Assembly: GCA_020725805.1 (NCBI GenBank)
Contig: DYEF01000028.1
Coordinates: 1 to 6,531, forward strand
Source of the DNA: Bdellovibrio sp.
GTDB lineage: Bacteria; Myxococcota; SpSt-1050
Length of the DNA: 6,531 nucleotides
Direction: 5' to 3'
Made by a program: the position numbers and the translations under genes. The notes below the pieces were generated by a model, which saw only the letters and a program-made list of their open reading frames with translations, was not told the origin of the DNA and did not search any database. This document shows positions 1 through 6,198 of this stretch, piece by piece. The stretch's first letter is position 1. Each line of letters opens with the position of its first letter.

Positions 1-114
1 GACGGATTATCTGAAGTGCTTAAAATCATTATGAAAAGGATAAAGCAGATGCTTAGTAAAGAGAAAAAAGTGAATAAAAACCAGCTAAGATTTAGTTTTG
101 CGGAGGATTTATGA
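1..114 (+). CDS. C-terminal end of an unidentified upstream protein (partial)
   Basis: Frame 1 is open from the first base to a TGA at 112-114, while the other two forward frames close within about 35 bases. The visible 37 residues are a basic, probably helical segment (LSEVLKIIMKRIKQMLSKEK) followed by NKNQLRFSFAEDL at the C-terminus. I do not recognise the family from this tail. The stop codon overlaps the next ATG (111-113) as ATGA, the usual arrangement for translationally coupled genes, which supports this being a true gene end. The start lies outside the window. Short but consistent evidence. Confidence 0.6.
   Translation, partial: DGLSEVLKIIMKRIKQMLSKEKKVNKNQLRFSFAEDL
102..106 (+). 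promoter_or_regulatory. Ribosome binding site for the ATG at 111
   Basis: GGAGG lies 4 bases upstream of the ATG at 111, inside the end of the preceding gene. It fits initiation at 111, slightly close, much better than the TTG at 121, from which it is 14 bases away. It therefore points to 111 as the original start of the propeller-like gene even though that frame soon closes. Confidence 0.5.
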
Positions 115-164
115 AAAATTTTGGGGTATTTCCAGTCAGATCTTATGACCTTGCCTACCTATGA
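111..164 (+). other. Coupled start codon with a 17-codon reading frame, probable broken 5' end of the next gene
   Basis: ATG at 111 overlaps the preceding stop as ATGA and has GGAGG upstream, so it looks like a genuine start. Its frame gives MKNFGVFPVRSYDLAYL and stops at TGA 162-164. The downstream long frame is offset by +1: 111-936 is 826 bases, one more than a multiple of three. The junction includes consecutive runs of A (114-118), T (119-122) and G (123-126), where a single extra base would produce exactly this picture. No hydrophobic signal peptide is encoded in either frame, so a larger 5' deletion is also possible. Confidence 0.5.
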
Positions 165-936
165 CAACTCGTTGTATCTTACAGGTGTTTATGATAAGGG
201 CAGTGACCGTAAAAGTGCCTTTGTTGTGAAACTTTCATATCAGGGAGAACTGATACAATTTCATAAAATATCTTCACAGATTGATCTGTATGGTGTGACT
301 TTGAATCCTTTTATGGGCGTTGTAAATAATGAACAGGTTTTTGTGTTTGGTGAGGCCGGAGTCAGAGGATTTAACCTGAATGCCCTTGGCATTTTGTATG
401 ATTTCAGTTCAAAGAAAATTATCAATAGTGTTGTACTTTCAGGAAAAGATGTTTTGGGTAATTCTGCGGGGTTGTCTTTCAGAACTTCACAGGTCATCGG
501 CAAGAACGGGCCGGCAAATCTGGTGGGTGGTCTTGCATTGTTCAGGAAAGATACGTCAACTGTATCGGGCGCCCTTATATCGGTTATAGACCAGAATCTC
601 AAAGTAAGTCTGATGAAATCGGTAAGAAGCTCAGATGTTGAAGAGGTTATTGATATGACGTTTAAAAACTCTGTCTTTTTTGTATCTCCTATGAGATATA
701 ACAATAATCTGGATGTTCTTGCCGTCAAACTCAATACCGACCTTCAGATTGAAAATGCCAGTTGTGTCAAGTCATTTCTGTCGGATGTGGAATTTGCAGG
801 GGTTTCGTTATTAAATCCTTCGGTTGATACCGTTTCTGTCAAGGTCTATGATATCAAGGACCTGAAGATGCAGGAGGCATTGAATTCACAGATTGCTGCA
901 GCGGGGACTGCAAATAATGTCTGCAGCAAACCGTAA
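121..936 (+). CDS. Beta-propeller-like repeat protein, 5' end truncated or frame-disrupted
   Basis: This frame encodes 271 residues if started at TTG 121; no well-placed ribosome binding site serves TTG 121 or the in-frame ATG at 145. The protein is beta-rich and shows about four imperfect units of 40-60 residues with the pattern hydrophobic strand, variable loop, a strand such as AFVVKL or VLAVKL, then a turn and a polar strand. Examples begin at NSLYLTGVYD, NEQVFVFGEA, ANLVGGLALF and NSVFFVSPMR. This resembles blades of secreted bacterial propellers of the SBBP or Kelch-like kind. Complete propellers usually have 6-8 blades and a signal peptide, and neither is present, so the N-terminal half seems lost. 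The C-terminus ends in CSKP. The function is unknown. About 68 bases separate it from the DUF4416 gene. Propeller assignment is inference from strand pattern, not from a recognised family motif. Confidence 0.6.
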   Translation: MGYFQSDLMTLPTYDNSLYLTGVYDKGSDRKSAFVVKLSYQGELIQFHKISSQIDLYGVTLNPFMGVVNNEQVFVFGEAGVRGFNLNALGILYDFSSKKIINSVVLSGKDVLGNSAGLSFRTSQVIGKNGPANLVGGLALFRKDTSTVSGALISVIDQNLKVSLMKSVRSSDVEEVIDMTFKNSVFFVSPMRYNNNLDVLAVKLNTDLQIENASCVKSFLSDVEFAGVSLLNPSVDTVSVKVYDIKDLKMQEALNSQIAAAGTANNVCSKP

Positions 937-1004
937 GTTTATTATTATTTACTTCCGGAATTAAAAATTGATTTTATCGTGCGATATGGTAAAAGGAATT
1001 CTCT

Positions 1005-1529
1005 ATGGGAGAGATAAAAAGACCACCTGATGTTTTGCTGATTGTAAGTATCCTCTATTGCAGAGATGATATGCTGGAGGCTGCTGTCAGTGAACTCGGA
1101 AAGGAGTTTGGCAGAGGCAGAATACTCGGCTATTCCGGCAGTTTCGACAAATCGGATTACTACAATGAAGAACTGGGAACTCCGATAATGAGAAGATTCT
1201 GGCGGGCAGAGAGGTTATTCCCAAGGGATATGCTTGCCGATATCAAAACAAAGACAAACGGAATGGAGTCTAAATTTTCAGAAAACGGCAAAAGGAGATT
1301 CAATCTGGACCCGGGATTCTTATCGGCGGAAAATTTTGTTCTTGCGACTACCAAGAATTATACACACAGGATCTATCTTAAAGACGGTATTTATGCCGAC
1401 CTGACCTTAATTTACAAAGGTAAGGAATTCAGACCTCTTGATTGGACATACCCCGATTATGCAGGCAAGGAGATAAGGGAACTTTTGAGAAACGAACGAA
1501 ATGAATTTATCAGAAGTCAGAGAGGGTAA
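1005..1529 (+). CDS. DUF4416 family protein
   Basis: The 174-residue product matches the DUF4416 family in length and motifs. An N-terminal KRPPDVLLIVSILY strand is followed by FDKSDYYNEELG (residues 47-58), RRFNLDPGFLS (97-107), THRIYLKDGIYADLTL (120-135) and a closing DWTYPDY (146-152). The Asp, Tyr and His residues clustered in the last three motifs are the best candidates for an active or ligand site. No enzymatic activity is established for the family to my knowledge. There is no signal peptide or membrane segment, so it is probably cytoplasmic. ATG 1005 is chosen because AAAAGGAA lies just upstream (991-998) and the family begins near this point. The stop is 3 bases before yicC, implying co-transcription and possibly a shared role with YicC and Gmk in RNA or nucleotide metabolism (inference). 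Confidence 0.9.
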   Translation: MGEIKRPPDVLLIVSILYCRDDMLEAAVSELGKEFGRGRILGYSGSFDKSDYYNEELGTPIMRRFWRAERLFPRDMLADIKTKTNGMESKFSENGKRRFNLDPGFLSAENFVLATTKNYTHRIYLKDGIYADLTLIYKGKEFRPLDWTYPDYAGKEIRELLRNERNEFIRSQRG

Positions 1530-1532
1530 GAT

Positions 1533-2399
1533 ATGCCGGTTTTGAGTATGACGGGTTATGGTTTTGAAATCACCAGAGACGGATATATGACAGAGATTCG
1601 TTCACTGAACGGAAAATATCTGGATATAAACATAAAGATTCCTCAGGAATTATATCCCTACGAAAACGAATTCAGGAATGTTGTCAAATCACATTTTGTA
1701 AGGGGAAGTATAGAATTGACGATTTCCCATAAGAATATGGAGAGGTCCGTACTGATTCCGCGGCTGAACAGGTCGTACGCTCTTCACTATATCAATATCC
1801 TCAATGAACTCTCTTCGATAGGCAAGGGAAAGGCTGACTTTTCATCTCTTTTGCAGATAAGGGATATTGTATATACAGATATCGATGAAAAGGCGGTATT
1901 AAGAGCTGTCAAAAATATCCTCGTCTCTATTGCAAATGTATGCGCGACTGTCGGAAGGATGAGGGCAAAAGAGGGGAGTGTGCTCAAAAGATTTCTTGTT
2001 CAGGATATCAAAAGTCTGAAACAGATCTGCAGTGGTATATCAGGGTTTGCAGGTAAACAGAATGATCTCATCAGGCAGAATCTCAGAAATAAGATATCGG
2101 AACTTGTGGCGGATATCAGGCAAAACGACAACCGGTTCGAGGAAGAGATACTCTTCTTTGCAAACAGAATGGATATTTCGGAGGAACTGGATAGGCTCTC
2201 GAGCCATATTAAACAGTTTGAATCGCTGATAAAGGAAGGGGGACAGATAGGGAGAAGGCTTGATTTTCTGTGTCAGGAAATACTGAGGGAGTTTAATACA
2301 ATAGGTTCCAAGTCCACAATGATTGAGATAAAGCGGCTCGTTATTTCAGGTAAGGATATGATAGAGAAGCTGAGAGAACAGGTACAGAATATCGAGTGA
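1533..2399 (+). CDS. yicC: YicC/YloC family endoribonuclease
   Basis: The 288-residue product has the family's usual length and both hallmark ends. The N-terminal YicC-like domain opens with MPVLSMTGYGF and continues with EIRSLNGKYLDINIKIPQEL, covering about residues 1-155. A C-terminal DUF1732-type helical domain contains FFANRMDISEELDRLSSHIKQF (from residue 208), NTIGSKS (255-261) and the final REQVQNIE. Members in E. coli and Bacillus are endoribonucleases that form hexamers and cleave single-stranded RNA in the cytoplasm; that activity is known from the family and not visible here. The start ATG has GAGGG (1522-1526) 6 bases upstream, partly inside the end of the DUF4416 gene. yicC lies immediately upstream of gmk in many bacteria, as it does here. 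No truncation or missing motif was seen. Confidence 0.95.
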   Translation: MPVLSMTGYGFEITRDGYMTEIRSLNGKYLDINIKIPQELYPYENEFRNVVKSHFVRGSIELTISHKNMERSVLIPRLNRSYALHYINILNELSSIGKGKADFSSLLQIRDIVYTDIDEKAVLRAVKNILVSIANVCATVGRMRAKEGSVLKRFLVQDIKSLKQICSGISGFAGKQNDLIRQNLRNKISELVADIRQNDNRFEEEILFFANRMDISEELDRLSSHIKQFESLIKEGGQIGRRLDFLCQEILREFNTIGSKSTMIEIKRLVISGKDMIEKLREQVQNIE

Positions 2400-2464
2400 G
2401 AATATATATGGGAATAAATGTGTACTGAGGAGTGTTTTTAAGTGTACGGGAGAAGATAAGAATT

Positions 2465-3088
2465 ATGCAGTCATCTTACAAAGGCAGTCTGGTAGTTCTT
2501 TCTGCTGTATCGGGAGCAGGTAAGACAACAGTGACGAATCATCTCTTGAAAACTGACAGGACTTTCGTAAGGTCTGTTTCGGTAACCACCAGGACCAGAC
2601 ACATAGGAGAGAAAGAAGGAGTTGATTACTTCTTTGTGTCACAGGATGAATTTGACAGAATGATACAGCAGGACAGCTTTCTTGAGTATCAGGAGGTGCA
2701 CTCTCATTATTACGGGACTCCGAAGAAGTATGTGCTGGAAAAAATAAAAGACGGGAAGAATGTAATCCTTGTCATAGATACCAAGGGGGGACTGAATGTA
2801 AAAAAGATGTTTTCGGATGCTATACTGATATTCCTTTTACCTCCCTCATTAAACGAACTTATAAAGAGACTCGATATCAGAGGCAGGGAATCGCAGGAGG
2901 AGAGGATGAAGAGGATAAAGAACGGTCGTGAGGAACTCAGGGACGCCCTCAACTATGATTATATCGTAGTAAACGAGAAGGTCGAGAATGCGGTTGAGGA
3001 TATAAGGGCGATTGTGCGGGCACACTTTCTTTCGGCAGGAAGAAACAGGGATAAGGTAATAAGAATTATGAAGGAGTACGAAATATGA
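2465..3088 (+). CDS. gmk: Guanylate kinase
   Basis: Transfers phosphate from ATP to GMP (or dGMP), giving GDP in the cytoplasm. Starting at ATG 2465 the protein has 207 residues, the usual length. The P-loop is SGAGKTT (16-22, Lys20). The GMP-binding region is SVTTRTRHIGEKEGVDYFF (39-57), then FLEYQEVHSHYYGTP (72-86) and IDTKGG, followed by the lid and adenine-side segment LPPSLNELIKRL...RGRESQEERMKRI and the late NYDYIVVN. Two positions differ from the usual pattern: the motif TTRxPRxGE reads TTRTRHIGE, placing His where an Arg normally contacts the GMP phosphate, and DxQG reads DTKG. An in-frame GTG at 2432 would add 11 residues, but GAGG sits directly against it; ATG 2465 fits family length better although its GGAG (2449-2452) is 12 bases away. 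The stop overlaps the next start as ATGA. Confidence 0.93.
   Translation: MQSSYKGSLVVLSAVSGAGKTTVTNHLLKTDRTFVRSVSVTTRTRHIGEKEGVDYFFVSQDEFDRMIQQDSFLEYQEVHSHYYGTPKKYVLEKIKDGKNVILVIDTKGGLNVKKMFSDAILIFLLPPSLNELIKRLDIRGRESQEERMKRIKNGREELRDALNYDYIVVNEKVENAVEDIRAIVRAHFLSAGRNRDKVIRIMKEYEI
3071..3076 (+). promoter_or_regulatory. Ribosome binding site of the S41 peptidase gene
   Basis: AAGGAG lies 8 bases before ATG 3085, inside the end of gmk. With the ATGA stop-start overlap at 3085-3088 it fixes the peptidase start and indicates translational coupling to gmk. Confidence 0.8.
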
Positions 3089-5946
3089 AAAAGATAATGC
3101 TGGTGGCAGTATCTGTTCTTCTGGCAAATATTGCGTTTGCAAATCTGCTGGGGATTCTGGGAGATGAAGGTGAAAGTTATTCTCTTAAAGAGATGAGATA
3201 TTTCAACTGGACCACGCTTCACATAGTGGAAAATTATGTAGACCAGAAGAGAGTAAATCCGTTTGAAATGTTTAAGGCGGCCCTAAGGGGTATTGAAAAG
3301 GCAGTCCCCGAACTGATAATAAGGTTCAACGAAGAGACACTGGAGATAGACCTTACAATGGGAGACAAACATGTTACAAAGCGACTCGAGAAGAAACCAA
3401 CTGTGATATGGGAGAATACGTTGCTTCTGAAGTGGGTCTTCGATTTTGTCGATACAAATGCAACGGACAGGAAGAAATTATATGAGGTCGAATTCAGTGC
3501 CATAAACGAGATGCTTTCCGAACTGGACCCGCACAGCAATTTCCTGAATGCGAGTCAGTGCAACGAACTCAGGATTTCGACAGTAGGTAAATTCGGCGGA
3601 CTCGGAATAATCATTCAGTCCAAGAACGGTTATGTTACCGTTGTTTCACCGATTAAGGGAACTCCGGCGTTCAAGGCTGGAATAAAGTCGGGAGACAGGA
3701 TAATCAGAATAGACGATGAATCGGCTGTTAATATGACCCTTGACCAGGCCGTTAACCGCCTGAGAGGAGAACCGGGGACCAAGGTTACAATTTATGTTAT
3801 GAGAGATGAGTGGACAGAACCGAAGAAAATGGTTCTCATCAGGGAGGAAATAAAGACGAGGAGTGTGGATAAGCTCCTGCTGTCCGATGAAAAGAAGGCA
3901 AAGAAAGTCGCTTATATAAAGATTAACGGTTTCAGTGATGAGACATATCAGGACGTGAAGAAGGCCTATAACGACCTGAAAGATGAGGCCAGAGGTCAGC
4001 TCTCCGGTCTGATTATTGACCTCAGGAATAATCCGGGCGGACTCCTTGACGCATCTGTCAGGATATCGGATATGTTTCTGAAAAGCGGTCTCATTGTGAC
4101 AACGCGGGCAAAGGACGGTGAAAAGGAGGATGAGAAGAAGGCGTATGAAGACAAGAGCGATATCGACCTCCCTATGGCCGTTCTGATAAACAGGGGCTCT
4201 GCCTCTGCCTCGGAGATTGTGGCAGGAGCACTCAAGGATAACAACAGGGCAATAATTATTGGACAGACCTCTTTCGGGAAAGGTTCTGTTCAGATTCTGT
4301 ATGACAGAGCTGCCTCTCAGGACGAACAGGAGAATCTCAGGGAATTCAAACTGACCCAGCCTGTAAAGGACTGTCTGAAGCTCACGATTGCCGAATATAT
4401 GACACCGGGGAATGTCTCGATTCAGTCAGTCGGAATTACTCCGGATGTCTATCTCGTTCCGCAGGTAGTTCAGAAACAGTCTATGAATATGTACTACTTC
4501 CCGAGATATTCGTCCGAAATGAAGCTCGAGAAACATCTGGAGAGTTCAAGACCTCCGGAGGATAAGCCGTTCGTGATTCTTCCGTTTGTTCTCGAAAAGG
4601 GGCTCGATGATGATGAGGAAGAGGATGACCCCTACGGGAAGGATATAAAGGAAGATTTCGAGATGAAGTTTGCAAAGGAGGTTCTTATTAATTCCAGAGG
4701 GGCGGGCAGGATGGAACTTGTTGAGACTGCAAAAAAGCTCAGGGAAAAGCATTATACCGCCGAGAGCAAGAAATTCTTTGATATACTAAAAGCCAGAGGG
4801 ATAGATTTTTCTGATGGCCCGGCAGGAAATCCGGATGTCGAAATAGGTGTTAAATACAAACTTATTGTATATAAAAACACCAAGGAAGGTTCAAAAAAGG
4901 AATCGAAGAAGGATGATAAGGCTATCGAAAAGACGGAAGATGTGAGCAGTGATATTCTCAGGGCAGGTAACGATTATTTTCTCACTTTCAGACTGAAAAA
5001 CAAATCCGACAAGCCTCTTTATAGACTAAGCGGAATTATTGAGTCCCACGACCCTGTTCTGAACGGTAAGGAGATATTCTGGGGGTATATCCCGCCGGGC
5101 GGACAAAAGGAGTACGACGTACTGGTAAAATTTTCGAAATCATTTCCCAAGGTTGCAATTCCGTACAGGGTAAGGCTCCTTTCGGGCGGTAAATATCTGG
5201 AGAAGAATTTTGAAAAGGTCCTTAAGGTAGATAGCCTTCCACAGCCGAGATATGTCTTTTCGTACAGTATCAGGGATAGCGGTGAAAATTCCAACAACAA
5301 CGGAAAGATCGAGAAGGGAGAGACAGTAACGGTTAAGGCCGAACTGAAGAATGCAGGTGAGGGCGAGGCACAGAACGCAAGAATCTCTTTGCAGAATCAG
5401 TCCGGAAAGGCAGTATATCTGAAAAACGGAATGTGTACGGTTGCATCTCTCAAAAAGGGAGAAAAGACCGAGTGCGAGATGCAGTTTTCACTCAGGGAAA
5501 AACCCGAATCGGACCTCAAATTCAAGCTCTTTGTTACCGATGACGTCTTCTATGAAGAGAGTTCGGTGACTCTGAAACTGCCGTTTATGAAACCGATTGC
5601 CGAGTACTTAAGAGGTGTGGTTGACCTGCCCGTAATTAATGTGGTCTCTGCCCCCGAACAGGAGGTGGTTGACAGCAAGAGCGCTGAGATTGTTTTCTCT
5701 GTCTTTAATCTCAAGGGCGGGGAGGATATCTATATCAGGTCAAATGAGAATAAGGCATTTTATCTGAAAAACTCCCAGTCAAAGAATCAGATCGAGAATA
5801 TCAAGGCCAGTGTGCCGTTGAAAGAGGGATTTAACAATATTTACATTTTCGTCAGAATAAATGACGAACAGTATATTTACAAACGTGTTGTCATTACGAC
5901 TCCGAAGAAATTCGAACAGAACGATATAATTGCGGGACAGAATTAA
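3085..5946 (+). CDS. Secreted S41 C-terminal processing peptidase with long Ig-like C-terminal extension
   Basis: The 953-residue product is about twice the length of ordinary CtpA/Prc-type proteases. A signal peptide (1-19) ends in AFA before Asn20, so the protein is exported. The S41 N-terminal helical part includes LDPHSNFL (147-154). A PDZ domain spans about 170-243 (FGGLGI, then SPIKGTPAFKAGIKSGDRI). The catalytic core has DLRNNPGG (312-319), the nucleophile in GSASASE (Ser374), GQTSFGKG (Lys399) and Gln403; the 25-residue Ser-Lys and 4-residue Lys-Gln spacings match the known Ser-Lys-Gln triad, so it should be active. The core ends near GITPD (450-454). Then come an acidic run (508-515), a helical stretch, a Lys/Glu-rich linker (597-619) and about three beta-sandwich segments (621-712, 723-830, 847-945). 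The second contains DSGENSNNNGKIEKGE (731-746), like the Asp/Asn-Gly loop opening CARDB-type domains. It resembles the long MXAN_5808-type peptidases of myxobacteria (from memory). Substrates unknown. Confidence 0.93.
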   Translation: MKKIMLVAVSVLLANIAFANLLGILGDEGESYSLKEMRYFNWTTLHIVENYVDQKRVNPFEMFKAALRGIEKAVPELIIRFNEETLEIDLTMGDKHVTKRLEKKPTVIWENTLLLKWVFDFVDTNATDRKKLYEVEFSAINEMLSELDPHSNFLNASQCNELRISTVGKFGGLGIIIQSKNGYVTVVSPIKGTPAFKAGIKSGDRIIRIDDESAVNMTLDQAVNRLRGEPGTKVTIYVMRDEWTEPKKMVLIREEIKTRSVDKLLLSDEKKAKKVAYIKINGFSDETYQDVKKAYNDLKDEARGQLSGLIIDLRNNPGGLLDASVRISDMFLKSGLIVTTRAKDGEKEDEKKAYEDKSDIDLPMAVLINRGSASASEIVAGALKDNNRAIIIGQTSFGKGSVQILYDRAASQDEQENLREFKLTQPVKDCLKLTIAEYMTPGNVSIQSVGITPDVYLVPQVVQKQSMNMYYFPRYSSEMKLEKHLESSRPPEDKPFVILPFVLEKGLDDDEEEDDPYGKDIKEDFEMKFAKEVLINSRGAGRMELVETAKKLREKHYTAESKKFFDILKARGIDFSDGPAGNPDVEIGVKYKLIVYKNTKEGSKKESKKDDKAIEKTEDVSSDILRAGNDYFLTFRLKNKSDKPLYRLSGIIESHDPVLNGKEIFWGYIPPGGQKEYDVLVKFSKSFPKVAIPYRVRLLSGGKYLEKNFEKVLKVDSLPQPRYVFSYSIRDSGENSNNNGKIEKGETVTVKAELKNAGEGEAQNARISLQNQSGKAVYLKNGMCTVASLKKGEKTECEMQFSLREKPESDLKFKLFVTDDVFYEESSVTLKLPFMKPIAEYLRGVVDLPVINVVSAPEQEVVDSKSAEIVFSVFNLKGGEDIYIRSNENKAFYLKNSQSKNQIENIKASVPLKEGFNNIYIFVRINDEQYIYKRVVITTPKKFEQNDIIAGQN

Positions 5947-5953
5947 ACTCATT

Positions 5954-5979
5954 TTTTAGGTTTTACGTAAATTCTAAAA
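5954..5979 (+). repeat. AT-rich nested palindrome after the peptidase gene
   Basis: TTTTAG (5954-5959) pairs with CTAAAA (5974-5979) around a perfect 10-base palindrome TTTACGTAAA (5962-5971). It could be an operator for a dimeric regulator or a weak transcript-end hairpin. It lacks a G+C-rich stem and has no T run after it, so I do not call it a terminator. Confidence 0.4.
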
Positions 5980-6015
5980 TGTCCGTGTAGATAAGACGTA
6001 GACAAATCGGCTGCT

Positions 6016-6044
6016 TTGACATTTCAGGACAGGTGTTTTACAAT
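6016..6044 (+). promoter_or_regulatory. Sigma-70-type promoter for the small lipoprotein-like gene
   Basis: A perfect -35 box TTGACA (6016-6021) is separated by 17 bases from TACAAT (6039-6044), one mismatch from the -10 consensus. A start near 6050-6053 would leave a leader of about 35 bases before GTG 6088. It is the only promoter in the window that stands out by eye and makes the downstream small gene an independent transcription unit. Confidence 0.7.
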
Positions 6045-6075
6045 AAACCGTCAGGTGATTTATTGGCTTTAGCTC

Positions 6076-6082
6076 AAGGAGG
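6076..6082 (+). promoter_or_regulatory. Strong ribosome binding site for GTG 6088
   Basis: AAGGAGG lies 5 bases ahead of GTG 6088. With the promoter upstream it supports GTG 6088 as a real initiation site despite the very short frame that follows. Confidence 0.75.
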
Positions 6083-6087
6083 AAAGG

Positions 6088-6198
6088 GTGAAAAAGGAAT
6101 TAATATTTATCTGGCTGATTTTCATTCTGGACGGCTGTGAGGTAGGTTATGAAAGTTCGGATATCAAAACGTTTAAAAGTAAACTGCGAATGTATTAA
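6088..6198 (+). CDS. Small lipoprotein-like frame, probably the front half of a frameshifted gene
   Basis: GTG 6088, read as Met, gives 36 residues. They begin with a classic export signal: Lys2-Lys3, a hydrophobic core LIFIWLIFIL (5-14), then LDGC (14-17), a lipobox-like site with an unusual Asp at -2. Cys17 would be lipidated and the protein anchored in a membrane. The mature part is only about 20 residues (CEVGYESSDIKTFKSKLRMY) before TAA 6196-6198. The near-consensus promoter and strong ribosome binding site make initiation convincing, yet the product is implausibly short for a lipoprotein. The +1 frame continues as a cysteine-rich segment to 6313, and 6088-6313 is one base more than 75 codons, so a single extra base within 6146-6198 would join them into a 74-residue lipoprotein. 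Runs AAAA at 6166-6169 and 6175-6178 are candidate sites. Alternatively it is a genuine 36-residue lipopeptide. Confidence 0.55.
   Translation: MKKELIFIWLIFILDGCEVGYESSDIKTFKSKLRMY
6139..6142 (+). promoter_or_regulatory. Possible internal ribosome binding site for ATG 6149
   Basis: GAGG sits 6 bases before ATG 6149, within the lipoprotein-like frame. If used, the cysteine-rich frame would be translated separately. The GAG also encodes residue 18 of the first frame, so the match may be coincidental. Confidence 0.35.

Larger units (their letters stand above)
5947..6087 (+). other. Intergenic region with AT-rich palindrome and promoter
   Basis: This 141-base gap separates the peptidase from the small lipoprotein-like frame. 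It holds an AT-rich nested palindrome soon after the peptidase stop (5954-5979), a near-consensus promoter (6016-6044) and a strong ribosome binding site (6076-6082). I found no G+C-rich stem followed by a T run, so no convincing intrinsic terminator for the upstream operon is visible. Confidence 0.6.

Noticed and set aside
937-1004. Gap before the DUF4416 gene searched for a promoter or terminator
   Set aside because: It holds TTGATT at 968-973 and AT-rich weak stems, but no -10 box at a proper distance and no G+C-rich stem with a T run.
2408-2428. Short frame MGINVY between yicC and gmk, considered as a remnant of the RemA gene often found there
   Set aside because: Six codons only, no match to the RemA N-terminus and no following homologous sequence in any frame.
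2432-2464. GTG 2432 as the start of guanylate kinase
   Set aside because: GAGG lies directly against the codon, too close to function, and the 11 extra residues exceed the usual family N-terminus; kept as an alternative only.
2456-3070. ATAAGAATTATG occurs at 2456-2467 and 3059-3070, near the start and end of gmk
   Set aside because: A 12-base AT-rich match with no further similarity on either side; probably coincidence.
3234-3539. Reverse-strand open frames across the operon, including this one and those at 261-734, 2849-3142 and 4546-4752
   Set aside because: They lie opposite well-supported genes, have no matching start signals and encode compositionally odd proteins (Ser/Phe/Leu-rich), as expected for antisense shadows.
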